NCBI GenBank assembly: GCA_002708825.1
Contig: PAPF01000041.1
Coordinates: 1 to 64,000 of the forward strand
Direction: 5' to 3'
Length of the DNA: 64,000 bases
Origin: Phyllobacteriaceae bacterium
Lineage (GTDB): Bacteria > Pseudomonadota > Alphaproteobacteria > Rhizobiales > Rhizobiaceae
The translations under genes and the position numbers were made by a program. Each line of letters begins with the position of its first letter. Position 1 is the stretch's first letter. The notes beneath the pieces were generated by a model. That model searched no databases, was not told where the DNA came from, and saw only the letters and a list, made by a program, of their open reading frames with translations. Shown in pieces: positions 28,216 through 36,155 of this stretch.

Positions 28216-28698
28216 ATGTTTCAGGATACTATCTCTCGCCGCGGAATGCTGATCGGCAGCGCGACGGTGTTGTTTGCGGGACTGCCCCGGCTGTCGCTGG
28301 CCCAGTCTGGAGGACCGTCGATGCATGTGCTGAAGGACCCGAACTGTGGCTGCTGCTCGGCCTGGATCGAAATTCTCGAGCGCGATGGCTTCTCCGTCAC
28401 GCTCGAGGCGAGCGAGGGGGCAGTGCTCGCGCGCTACAAGTCGGAGAACGGAATCCCGCAGAGCATGGTCTCCTGCCACACAGGACGCATTGATGGCTAT
28501 ATGGTCGAGGGTCACGTGCCGGTCGCCGATATCCGGCGGCTTCTGATGGAACGCCCTGATGCAATCGGTCTTGCCGTGCCGGGCATGCCCTACGGCTCGC
28601 CCGGGATGGGGCCGGAGAGCGAACGCGAGGCCTACGACGTATTCCTCATCCGACACGACGGCAGCACCGAAGTGTTCACCAGCTACAACGCAGCCTGA
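28216..28698 (+). CDS. DUF411 metal-binding protein, probably Tat-exported
   Basis: The 160-residue protein begins with a twin-arginine-like leader (ISRRGMLIGSATVLFAG). The DUF411 core follows: PNCGCCSAW near 37-45 and SCHTGRIDGYMVEGHVP, with Met/Gly-rich VPGMPYGSPGMG near the end. The cysteines and His are ligands expected to bind Cu or another soft metal. AAAGGAG precedes ATG 28216 (an upstream in-frame start is inside the ATPase gene). DUF411 proteins are regular neighbours of copper ATPases and CusABC-type exporters. The gene lies 34 bases after the ATPase gene and is probably co-transcribed. Confidence 0.9.
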   Translation: MFQDTISRRGMLIGSATVLFAGLPRLSLAQSGGPSMHVLKDPNCGCCSAWIEILERDGFSVTLEASEGAVLARYKSENGIPQSMVSCHTGRIDGYMVEGHVPVADIRRLLMERPDAIGLAVPGMPYGSPGMGPESEREAYDVFLIRHDGSTEVFTSYNAA

Positions 28699-28710
28699 CG
28701 TTCGACCGGG

Positions 28711-28875
28711 GTCTACTTCTTCATCGAGTTGGGGATCGGTCTCTGGACCGGATCAATAGCGGTAATATCGGAATGGCGGGTTGTGATCGTCGTTATCGTG
28801 TTCCAGTCGCCGGTCGACCTGTTCGGCGTGCTGGCATATCTCAGGTTGGTCCTGCGGCTGCTTGCCGCGGGCTGA
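28711..28875 (+). pseudogene. Possible remnant of a cation-transporter membrane helix region
   Basis: The frame lacks a start codon and reads VYFFIELGIGLWTGSIAVIS, then Trp/Arg and a second hydrophobic run ending LRLLAAG before TGA. The first 20 residues resemble the first helix of cation diffusion facilitators (typically ...GLLTGSLALISDA), but the conserved Asp/His that follows is absent. It is placed between DUF411 and the GDCCVxC gene. The call is weak and depends on that short match. Confidence 0.3.
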
Positions 28876-28917
28876 TCTGCTATACGTCACCAATATGAAG
28901 CCAGCCTTGGATGCTCA

Positions 28918-29136
28918 ATGACTGGAAAAGAGACAATTCTCACCAGTAAGATCTGCTGTCCGTCTTGCGATCATGTCGAGATGGAAACGATGCCGAAAGA
29001 TGCGTGCCAATGGCTCTACGAGTGCAAGTCATGCGGCACTGTCTTGAAGCCGAAGCCCGGCAACTGCTGTGTTTTCTGCTCGTATGGCACGGTCCCGTGC
29101 CCGCCGATCCAGACGGGCGGATCATGTTGCGGCTGA
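28918..29136 (+). CDS. GDCCVxC-type small Cys-rich protein
   Basis: This 72-residue protein matches the GDCCVxC family: paired cysteines KICCPSCDH, CKSCG, then NCCVFCSYGTVPCPPIQ and a terminal SCCG. Here the signature Asp is Asn (GNCCVFC). Ten or more cysteines suggest metal binding, probably soft metals. Members occur near mercury and copper genes, and some are selenoproteins; no in-frame TGA is used here. Start ATG 28918 is the only good choice. Its stop is 10 bases before the IS3 remnant, so transposition occurred right next to it without breaking the gene. Confidence 0.85.
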   Translation: MTGKETILTSKICCPSCDHVEMETMPKDACQWLYECKSCGTVLKPKPGNCCVFCSYGTVPCPPIQTGGSCCG

Positions 29137-29146
29137 GACCGATGTT

Positions 29147-29430
29147 ACCCTTGTATCAGAAAAAACGTCACCACAAGGAGGCTACGGACAGCAATCATGG
29201 CGGCCTGATTGCCGGCAATACTCCCGACCATGATTTCAGCTGAAACGGTCTTGATTAGAAGTGGGGCGCAGACATCAGCTACATCTGGACGGAAGAGGGC
29301 TGGCTCAATCTGGCGATTGGACTTGATCCGCGGCGCATATTCGGCTGGGTAACGAGCGATCGGCTGACCATGGACCAGTCCGTCAATGCGCCGCCACCGA
29401 ATCGGCCGAGACATCGACGACCTTAGAAAT
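29147..29430 (+). mobile_element. Remnant of an IS3-family transposase (OrfB catalytic domain)
   Basis: Two plus-strand segments match IS3-type OrfB. The first, at about 29149-29243, is LYQKKRHHKEATDSNHGGLI (compare the usual RRFKATTDSNH), ending in a stop after DFS. The second, at about 29259-29390, is KWGADISYIWTEEGWLNLAI, followed by RRIFGWVTSDRLTMDQS (compare WVGDITYIWTEEGWLYLA and RRVVGW). They contain a frameshift and at least one stop, so the element is dead. No terminal inverted repeats are seen. The rest of 29137-29664 has no gene. Confidence 0.7.
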
Positions 29431-29664
29431 ACGCGCTGACGACATTCCGCGCCTGTGTGTATATCGCCAGCGTCATTCGAGGCCAAAGTGGCCATTACAG
29501 AATTATGGCCTCCCCACCAATTCCGGACAGAGCCAAATATCAAAACTTGGGATCAAATACATTAAACACTGTGACTGGCCACACGAGCGCGAAACAAGGC
29601 CTAACGGAAAATTGATAGCATCCTTTCTTGTCAAAGGTTTGACGTATGGGCAGAAGATGAAGTG

Positions 29665-30063
29665 ATGTTCAGGTTGATTCGCCATCTGCCCGGTCGCGCC
29701 CACGTGTTTCTGGTGTTGATGCTCGTATTCGCGAGTGTCGTGCCGGGGGCTGCGCACGCCGCCGCGATGTCGTCAATGGCGATCGTCAGCAGCGGGGAGC
29801 ACCACGTCGGCGGATCCGTCGATCAGTCGTTGAAGAAGCATCATCATGCAAAGGATGATCACTCTTCCGCTTCCCACGACCACAGACCCGCACATCACGG
29901 CGACATGACAGACCGCTGTTGCCCGATCTCGTGCTTCCCAGCCCTCTGCTTGCTTGATTCTCCAATGGAGGCGGTTTTCATCCGCGGCACTTTCGAGTTC
30001 GGGCCGGCGTTGAACTTCGTCGCCATTTCCATGGCCATGCCTGAACGCCCTCCACGCGACTGA
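29665..30063 (+). CDS. Exported His-rich small protein
   Basis: The product (132 residues from ATG 29665; GTG 29662 is an alternative) has a hydrophobic signal (LIRHLPGRAHVFLVLMLVFASVVPGAAHA), a His-rich stretch (SLKKHHHAKDDHSSASHDHRP, HHGD) and a Cys cluster (DRCCPISCFPALCLL). The His and Cys groups suggest metal binding in the periplasm or at the membrane. No named family is recognised, though it resembles short, fast-evolving proteins of copper islands. It begins a new group of genes that runs on to the CusF-like protein. Confidence 0.6.
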   Translation: MFRLIRHLPGRAHVFLVLMLVFASVVPGAAHAAAMSSMAIVSSGEHHVGGSVDQSLKKHHHAKDDHSSASHDHRPAHHGDMTDRCCPISCFPALCLLDSPMEAVFIRGTFEFGPALNFVAISMAMPERPPRD

Positions 30064-30141
30064 CAGTTCATCTGCACCCGTAACCGGGCACCGTGGCCGG
30101 TCCTCATCGGCTGATCGCACTTCTATCGTGGTAGGACAATC

Positions 30142-30375
30142 ATGTTTCGTACCCTCTTGGTGGCTGCCTTGCCGCTGGCGCTTGCCGCTTGCTCGGCTGC
30201 GGGCAGGCCTGACCAGTTCCTGTCGGACAGCTCGCCTGCGGACCCGACACAGGGCATTCGCAATCTCCACTATCGATCGGTTCTCGATGGGTATACCCAC
30301 CGGGTTGCCGTGGAACCCAAGCCTTGGCGTCAGCAGAATGACAGCCAGGCGCCAGGCGCGGGAACCGGCTCATGA
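30142..30375 (+). CDS. Small lipoprotein
   Basis: The 77-residue product starts MFRTLLVAALPLALAACSAAG, a signal with lipobox LAAC. The mature part is short, polar and without known motif. Its stop overlaps the start of the TolC-like gene by ATGA, so it is likely an accessory of the outer-membrane channel or a coupled leader gene. ATG 30142 is preceded only by a weak ribosome site. Confidence 0.7.
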   Translation: MFRTLLVAALPLALAACSAAGRPDQFLSDSSPADPTQGIRNLHYRSVLDGYTHRVAVEPKPWRQQNDSQAPGAGTGS

Positions 30376-31886
30376 TCATGGCACGCAAAATCAGACAGAC
30401 AATCTTCGTCTGTGCCGCAGGCCTTTTTCTCGCAGGCTGTGTCAGCGATCAGGAGCTTGCCGGCTACTCCGCCAAAGAGGCCGGCTTCAGCGTCGTTGCC
30501 GCATCCGTTTCGAGGGGCACCGGAGGAAAGGATACGGTCTGGATCCAGAACACTGACCAGGCAAGGGCAGTATCCGCGCGCGTTCACGCCTTGGTGCACA
30601 AGAAGACCATCAATGCCGACACCGCTGTCCAGGTTGCGCTTCTCAACAACAAGGGGCTTCAGTCGGCCTATGCAGACATAGGCATGACCGCGGCGGAGGT
30701 CTGGCAGCAAGGCTTGCCCGAGAATCCGAAAGTCTCGATAGGCCTGCTGGGAATAGGCGCCCCTGAACTGGCCGCCTATCGTGCCATCGAAGGCATGATC
30801 GCCGCCAACATCCTGTCGCTGGCCACGCGCCGGGCCCGTATGGACATTGCCGACACACGGTTCCGGCAGGCCCAGATGAGGGCCGTCGACGTGACCCTGA
30901 AGGTTGCCAACGACGCGCGGCGGGCATGGGTCAATGCCGTATCGGCCTTCGAAACCGTTGCCTACCTCAATCAGGCCAAGGTAGCTGCCGACGCGGCCTC
31001 GGAACTCGCCCAGAAACTCGGAGAGACCGGCGCGCTGCCCAAGTCCGGTCAGGCGCGTGAACATGCCTTCTATGCCGAGCTCACCGGGCAAATGGCTGAA
31101 GCGCGGTTGGCGGCACGACTGGCCAAGGAAGAGCTAACCCGGATCATGGGGCTATGGGGAAGCGAGGTCGACTACTATGTCCCCGACAAGCTTCCGTCGC
31201 TGCCCCGCAGCATCATCCGCAAGAACCGGATCGAGCAGGAAGCGCTCGAAAACCGCGTCGACCTTCGCGTCGCCAAACTCGAACTGGAAGCGGTTGCCAA
31301 GAGCTATGGCCTGACCAAGGCGACACGTTTCGTCACCGATCTGGAGATCATTTCCGGGGTTGAAGCGGAACGCGAGATCGAAACCGAATACGAGATTGTC
31401 GGCGCCAACCTGGAAGAAACGAAGACCAGGAAAACGGTGGTCACACCGCAACTCGAGCTGGAGTTCGTGATCCCTATCTTCGACAGCGGCAAGCCGAAGC
31501 TGCGAAAGGCGGAACTGGCCTACATGCAGGCGGCCAACCTGCTTGCCGAAAAGGCGGTCAACATCCGTTCCGAAGCCCGCTCAGCCTATACCGCCTACAG
31601 GTCCACCCACGAGATCGCACGGCACTACCGCAATGCAGTTGTGCCCTTGCGAAGCATCATCGAGCAGGAATCCCTCCTCACCTACAACGGCATGATCACC
31701 AACACTTTTGAACTTCTCGCCGATACGAGGGCCAAGGTGGGAACCTTGTTGCTGGCGGTTAATGCCAAGCGCGCGTTCTGGCTGGCCGATGTCAACCTGT
31801 CGGCCGCGATCTACGGCGGCGGTGCGGCGGCGGGCGGTGGTGCATTCGCTCCGTCGGTAGGCGATGCCGGCGGCGCCGGCCATTAA
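30372..31886 (+). CDS. TolC/CusC-like outer-membrane efflux lipoprotein
   Basis: The 504-residue protein has a lipobox (FLAGC at about 17-21), then the all-helical repeat of TolC-type channels, with conserved pairs such as ALLNNKGLQSAYADIG and AMQ/EAR-rich helices near 130-260 and 330-450. The C-terminus is Gly/Ala-rich. It would form the outer-membrane duct of a tripartite exporter. No CusA/CusB-like pump or adaptor is next to it here, which is odd: it may serve the P-type ATPase or a pump elsewhere, or act with the multicopper oxidase. It is followed 21 bases later by that oxidase gene. Confidence 0.85.
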   Translation: MIMARKIRQTIFVCAAGLFLAGCVSDQELAGYSAKEAGFSVVAASVSRGTGGKDTVWIQNTDQARAVSARVHALVHKKTINADTAVQVALLNNKGLQSAYADIGMTAAEVWQQGLPENPKVSIGLLGIGAPELAAYRAIEGMIAANILSLATRRARMDIADTRFRQAQMRAVDVTLKVANDARRAWVNAVSAFETVAYLNQAKVAADAASELAQKLGETGALPKSGQAREHAFYAELTGQMAEARLAARLAKEELTRIMGLWGSEVDYYVPDKLPSLPRSIIRKNRIEQEALENRVDLRVAKLELEAVAKSYGLTKATRFVTDLEIISGVEAEREIETEYEIVGANLEETKTRKTVVTPQLELEFVIPIFDSGKPKLRKAELAYMQAANLLAEKAVNIRSEARSAYTAYRSTHEIARHYRNAVVPLRSIIEQESLLTYNGMITNTFELLADTRAKVGTLLLAVNAKRAFWLADVNLSAAIYGGGAAAGGGAFAPSVGDAGGAGH

Positions 31887-31907
31887 TTCTCCGGAAAGGA
31901 CAAGACC

Positions 31908-33275
31908 ATGATGAACAGACGTCAGCTTTTAGGCGCAAGCGCTGCCGGAGCAGCCCTTGTTTCCTCGACCGCGTGGTCGAAGACCACGAACATGGGGTTG
32001 CCGGATGCAGCCGTGATGGAGAGCCCGCTTACCCAGGCACCCCTCATGCCGTCGACAGGACCGGACTACAATCCGGTGGTCACGCTCAACGGCTGGACCC
32101 TGCCCTTCCGGATGAACAACGGAGTCAAGGAGTTCCATCTGGTGGCCGAGCCGGTGGAACGGGAATTGGCGGACGGCATGACCGCCTATCTCTGGGGCTA
32201 CAACGGCCAATCCATCGGCCCGACCATCGAAGCCGTTGAGGGCGACCGAGTCAGAATCTACGTCACCAACAAGCTGCCCGAGCACACGACCGTGCATTGG
32301 CACGGGATGATCCTCCCGTCAGGCATGGATGGCGTGGGAGGTCTGTCGCAACCCCATATCCCCGCCGGCAAGACCTTCATCTACGAGTTCGACCTGGTGA
32401 AGTCGGGGACCTTCATGTACCACCCGCACGCCGACGAGATGGTGCAGATGGCCATGGGCATGATGGGCTTCTTCATCGTTCACCCGAAGGACCCGGCCTT
32501 CATGCCGGTGGATCGCGATTTCCTGATCATGCTTAATGCCTTCGACATCGACCCAGGTTCGTATGTGCCAAAAATCATGACGATGACGGACTTCAACCTT
32601 TGGACATGGAACAGCCGCATATTCCCGGACATCGATCCGCTCGTGGTCTCGAAGAATGACCGCGTGCGGGTGCGGGTGGGCAACCTGACGATGACAAATC
32701 ATCCGATCCACATGCATGGCTATGACTTCGAGGTAACCTGCACGGACGGCGGCTGGGTCCGACCGGAAGCGCGATGGCCCGAAGTCTCGATCGACATTCC
32801 TGTCGGCGCCATGCGTGCCTACGAGTTCGATGCCGTTTACGAGGGCGACTGGGCGATCCACTGCCACAAGTCCCACCACACCATGAATGCCATGGGCCAT
32901 GACGTGCCGACCTTCATCGGCGTCGACAAATCGAACCTGACAAGGAAGGTCCGCCTCCTTCAGCCGGAATACATGCCGATGGGAACCGCCGGCATGGCCG
33001 ACATGGGCGAAATGTCGATGGAATTGCCCGACAACACGGTGCCGATGATGACCGGATGGGGTCCTCACGGGCCGATCGAAATGGGCGGCATGTTCTCCGT
33101 CGTCAAGGTTCGCGAAGGCATTTCCGCCGGTGATTACAGCGATCCGGGCTGGTACGAAAACCCGCCCGGAACCCAGGCCTACGAGTGGACCGGCGAGTTG
33201 CCCGAGTTCACCAGGGCCGCCGGTGCAACGACCACCATCAACCCTGCGCCGGTGAAGTCCGGCACCAATGGCTGA
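31908..33275 (+). CDS. Multicopper oxidase, Tat-exported
   Basis: The 455-residue enzyme has a twin-arginine leader (MNRRQLLGASAAGAALVSS) and the four copper motifs of multicopper oxidases: HWHGMILPSGMDG, YHPHADEM, NHPIHMHGYDFEV and WAIHCHKSHHTMNAMG. The type 1 site has Cys in HCHK with Met downstream. A Met-rich segment (MGTAGMADMGEMSME) follows, similar to the Cu(I)-binding region of CueO-type enzymes. It would oxidise periplasmic Cu(I) to the less toxic Cu(II). The length suits a compact two- or three-domain enzyme. It sits between the TolC-like and cupredoxin genes in one operon. Confidence 0.92.
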   Translation: MMNRRQLLGASAAGAALVSSTAWSKTTNMGLPDAAVMESPLTQAPLMPSTGPDYNPVVTLNGWTLPFRMNNGVKEFHLVAEPVERELADGMTAYLWGYNGQSIGPTIEAVEGDRVRIYVTNKLPEHTTVHWHGMILPSGMDGVGGLSQPHIPAGKTFIYEFDLVKSGTFMYHPHADEMVQMAMGMMGFFIVHPKDPAFMPVDRDFLIMLNAFDIDPGSYVPKIMTMTDFNLWTWNSRIFPDIDPLVVSKNDRVRVRVGNLTMTNHPIHMHGYDFEVTCTDGGWVRPEARWPEVSIDIPVGAMRAYEFDAVYEGDWAIHCHKSHHTMNAMGHDVPTFIGVDKSNLTRKVRLLQPEYMPMGTAGMADMGEMSMELPDNTVPMMTGWGPHGPIEMGGMFSVVKVREGISAGDYSDPGWYENPPGTQAYEWTGELPEFTRAAGATTTINPAPVKSGTNG

Positions 33276-33314
33276 ATCTGTCGATCTCAGGTTCTGAGGA
33301 AAGGAGCAACACGC

Positions 33315-33800
33315 ATGAAAACACTCTCAATTGCATCCATGGCTTTACTGGGAATGACCGCACTGGCGACTGCCGCGGGAACTCACGCCGGTGGTCATGG
33401 CGAGATGATGATGGCTGTAGGAGTCCCTGGCAAGGCATCGGAGGTCACCCGGACAATTGAAGTCATCATGAAGGAAACCGACGACGGCGGGATGGCCTTC
33501 GAACCCAGGGAAATCAACGTGAAGAAGAATGAGACCATCCGCTTCATGGTGATCAACAAGGGCGAACTCGAGCATGAATTCGTGCTCGACAGCCATGAAG
33601 GTGTCATGGAGCACAAGGCGCTGATGGAGAAGATGCCGGAGATGGAACATGACGATCCCAATTCCGTGCGTCTGGATCCGGGCATGGACGGCGAGGTCAT
33701 CTGGAAGTTCGCGAACGCCGGACCGTTCGAATTCGCCTGCCTGATTCCCGGACATTACGATTCAGGCATGAAGGGCATGCTCAACGTCGCGGGTCATTGA
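33315..33800 (+). CDS. Periplasmic cupredoxin
   Basis: The 161-residue product has a signal peptide (about 1-21, ending ATAAG), a His/Met-rich N-terminal segment and a cupredoxin fold. Type 1 copper ligands are visible: His in LEHEFVL and Cys, His, Met in CLIPGHYDSGM. AAGGAG is before ATG 33315. It may accept electrons or deliver copper to the multicopper oxidase encoded immediately upstream, 39 bases away. The segment between the two ligand groups (EKMPEMEHDD) adds Met and His residues, again a copper-island feature. Confidence 0.88.
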   Translation: MKTLSIASMALLGMTALATAAGTHAGGHGEMMMAVGVPGKASEVTRTIEVIMKETDDGGMAFEPREINVKKNETIRFMVINKGELEHEFVLDSHEGVMEHKALMEKMPEMEHDDPNSVRLDPGMDGEVIWKFANAGPFEFACLIPGHYDSGMKGMLNVAGH

Positions 33801-33838
33801 TCAGGTCGATCCGGCATAACACAACAAGAGGTAAGACA

Positions 33839-34123
33839 ATGCGCAAATTTGGAGTACTCCTGATCGCGGCAATCGTCGCGGCGACCGGCTCAACGGCTGC
33901 GTTTGCAACCGAATACACCAAGGGTGTGGTCAAGAAGGTCGATATGAAGGCCGGGAAGGTTACGATAATCCACGAAGAACTGACCAAACTTGACATGCCT
34001 GCGATGACGATGGTGTTCCGCACCGCAGATCCGGCAATGCTGGAGAAGATGAAGGAAGGCGACGCGATTGAATTTGTTGCTGATCGGGTAAACGGCAAAC
34101 TGACCGTCACCGAGCTGAAATAG
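33839..34123 (+). CDS. CusF-like periplasmic copper-binding protein
   Basis: The 94-residue product has a signal (MRKFGVLLIAAIVAATGSTAAFA) and an OB-fold CusF-like core with MPAMTMVFR; the two Met residues plus a nearby His (IIHEEL) are the expected Cu(I) ligands. The Trp of E. coli CusF is not present at the equivalent spot. ATG 33839 follows AAGAGGTAAG; the longer frame begins 42 bases earlier without a ribosome site. It is the last gene of the copper group, 38 bases after the cupredoxin gene, and is followed by a stem-loop at 34138-34167. Confidence 0.85.
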   Translation: MRKFGVLLIAAIVAATGSTAAFATEYTKGVVKKVDMKAGKVTIIHEELTKLDMPAMTMVFRTADPAMLEKMKEGDAIEFVADRVNGKLTVTELK

Positions 34124-34137
34124 AAATTGCTGAAACC

Positions 34138-34167
34138 GGCGGCGGAAGGCAGATGCCTCCCGCTGCC
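34138..34167. terminator. Hairpin after the copper operon
   Basis: GGCGGCGGAAGGCA (34138-34151) and TGCCTCCCGCTGCC (34154-34167) pair at 12 of 14 positions plus one G-T pair. The loop is short (AGAT when the last A-T pair opens). Only a few T residues follow (GACTCCATTCCG), so termination would be weak or Rho-assisted. It lies 14 bases after the CusF-like stop. Confidence 0.4.
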
Positions 34168-34305
34168 GACTCCATTCCGAGAAATGTTGGTCTTCAGTCC
34201 GTCCGAATTGCCGGAGACGGCTTGACGTGCTTCCCGATTTCCGGACCGTTCTGAGCTGGAATTTTGCAATTAAGATCCCGCTGAGGGATGCGCCGATCTC
34301 GACGT

Positions 34306-35094
34306 CTATACATGTCGGACCGGGGGATTTGAACCAATGCTGGTTGCAGAGGTGGCGGCGATCTCTTCACTTATGATGGATCGCCAACGTGTAATGGTCT
34401 TCTCGTCGACCTCCGGCGCATGGGCAGCGATCGAGATCGCAATGTCGGGTTCGGCCGAATGCAGACGAATTGCGGTTCCCAGCCCATATATGGAGCGATA
34501 GGCTCGGGCTTGGCTTTCCGCAAAACCGGTGGACTTGGCGTTTTCAACGGCCTCCCTTATCGAATCCGGAGTGAGCGCCTCGAAATTCCGCAGTTCGGGT
34601 TCGATGTAGCGAATGATCTGCTCGATCATCTCGTCCGGCAGAACGGCGAGCAAGGCAGTGGCGCCCGCGCCAACACCAAGGAAGCGGCGCTGGCCGACTT
34701 CGACAGGTATGACCCTGATAACCGTCCGTCCTTCGGCCTTGTGGACGCATACCGCCTCCATACCGGACCGCCGCATCAGATAGGTCGTGACATTCGCCCG
34801 GCTCGCAATCCGGTCCACGGTTGCCATCCACGGCGTCAGTTGGAGAACCCGGTCGGTAACGGCAAGACCGAGTTCGTAGGCCAGCATGCCGATCTCATAT
34901 CTGCGTGTCTTCTTGTCGTAGGCAGCAAGCCCGGTGTCGGTCAGGCATTTGAGAATGCGGTGGGTGGTGGAGCGCGACAGGTTCATCGCCTCCGAGATAT
35001 TCCGAAGATTCGGCGGCAGGTCACCTGAAACCCGCGCGATCTGCTGGAGAATCGCGGCCGCGCGCCGTATCGCCTGCGTTCCATCCTGGGTCAC
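34306..35094 (-). CDS. IclR-family transcriptional regulator
   Basis: The 262-residue protein has a winged-helix N-terminus (LPPNLRNISEAMNLSRSTTHRILKCLTDTGL) and an IclR effector domain (GMLAYELGLAVTDR, then RSGMEAVCVHKAEGRTVIRV and GAGATALLAVLPDEM). The final residues (TSATSIGSNPPVRHV) are not typical of the family and may come from sequence introduced at the junction with the copper island. It lies downstream of, and in the same direction as, the SDR and TRAP genes and most likely controls the catabolic cluster; the effector is probably an intermediate or the transported acid. Confidence 0.88.
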   Translation of the reverse strand: MTQDGTQAIRRAAAILQQIARVSGDLPPNLRNISEAMNLSRSTTHRILKCLTDTGLAAYDKKTRRYEIGMLAYELGLAVTDRVLQLTPWMATVDRIASRANVTTYLMRRSGMEAVCVHKAEGRTVIRVIPVEVGQRRFLGVGAGATALLAVLPDEMIEQIIRYIEPELRNFEALTPDSIREAVENAKSTGFAESQARAYRSIYGLGTAIRLHSAEPDIAISIAAHAPEVDEKTITRWRSIISEEIAATSATSIGSNPPVRHV

Positions 35095-35200
35095 CTGATT
35101 TCCGTCCCCCTCTGCCTTGCCTTGCCACGCGGGACATTATCCAATTCGCGGCCTGCCCGCACCCGACATAGCGCCAAACCTTCGCTGCTGTCCGCCCCCC

Positions 35201-36076
35201 TCAGTTACCATCATCCACGCCGGCACTCTTGTGAATCCCGAGCGGCTGAAGACGGTCACGGAAAACCGAGCCGAACGCCTCGTGCACGGCCTCTACGGTC
35301 CAGTCCTGCCGTTCCACGCTCGGCACCAGTTCCGATGGGTGGGTCATCAGCGAAAGCCTGGGAATGTCGACTCGCACGATCTGGCCGTTGACGTCGCGCG
35401 CCATGTCAGACAGCAAGTAGACGGCGATGGCCGCGTTTTGATCCGGGCTGACCTTCATGCCTGTCTGTTCCCGCCGCGTGTCACCGGTTTGCAGCATCTG
35501 GTCGTACATCCGAGTCCGCGCGATCGGCGCGATGGCATTGACGCGTACACCCGTCCCGGCCACATCGCACGCCCAGCCATAAGTGAGCGAGGCCGCCGCG
35601 CCCTTCGTCGCGCCGTAGACCGCCATGCGGGCATAGCCGGCATGGGCGCCGGACGTGACGTTGAGGACGGCGCCGCGCCCGCGCCGTTTCATCACCGCCA
35701 GCGCTTGCAGCCCGCAATTGACAGTCCCGTTGACATTGACCCGGATGATGCGCTCAACGCTGGCACGCTCCTCGTCCTCCGGCGCGGCCATGTAGAACAC
35801 GCCGGCATTGTTGACCAGTCCGTCGACCGGCCCGAAGGTCCGTTCGCACAGCGCGATAAGCCCGGCGCTTGCATCCCAATCGGAAATGTCGGCATCCGAG
35901 GCGACGGCCGCGCCGCCGCTGTCCCGGATGGCCGCTGCAACCGCCTCCGCCGCGGCACCATCGATGTCGTTGACGACGACGCGGGCGCCTTCGGAGGCCG
36001 CCAGCCGTGCATAAGCCGCGCCCAGACCGCGGCCCGCGCCGGTGATGACGATGGACTTGCCGTGAAGGCATCCCAT
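35201..36076 (-). CDS. SDR-family oxidoreductase (3-hydroxyacyl-CoA dehydrogenase-like)
   Basis: ATG 36076 follows GAGAGGAGCG, so the longer frame is rejected. The 291-residue protein has the NAD-binding motif GAGRGLGAAYARL (about 10-22), NNAG in LVNNAGVFY, catalytic Ser in NVTSGAH and YGATK (Tyr, Lys). After the Rossmann core there is an extra C-terminal segment (about 240-291, VPSVERQDWTVEAV), similar to the 3-hydroxyacyl-CoA dehydrogenase domain of multifunctional beta-oxidation proteins. It would oxidise a 3-hydroxyacyl-CoA after hydration. It is the first gene after the TRAP set on the minus strand. Confidence 0.85.
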   Translation of the reverse strand: MGCLHGKSIVITGAGRGLGAAYARLAASEGARVVVNDIDGAAAEAVAAAIRDSGGAAVASDADISDWDASAGLIALCERTFGPVDGLVNNAGVFYMAAPEDEERASVERIIRVNVNGTVNCGLQALAVMKRRGRGAVLNVTSGAHAGYARMAVYGATKGAAASLTYGWACDVAGTGVRVNAIAPIARTRMYDQMLQTGDTRREQTGMKVSPDQNAAIAVYLLSDMARDVNGQIVRVDIPRLSLMTHPSELVPSVERQDWTVEAVHEAFGSVFRDRLQPLGIHKSAGVDDGN

Positions 36077-36155
36077 GATCGCTCCTCTCGCGCGCCGGCA
36101 CGCTGCCGGCGCGATCGCGGGATGGCCAAGACGGCCATCCCGCATGTGGCGTTTC

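Noticed and set aside
34310-34340. Minus-strand string TTCAAATCCCCCGGTCCGACA looks like a tRNA T-loop and acceptor end.
   Set aside because: The 5' side of the T-stem does not pair and no CCA or other arms are present; it also encodes the end of the IclR protein.
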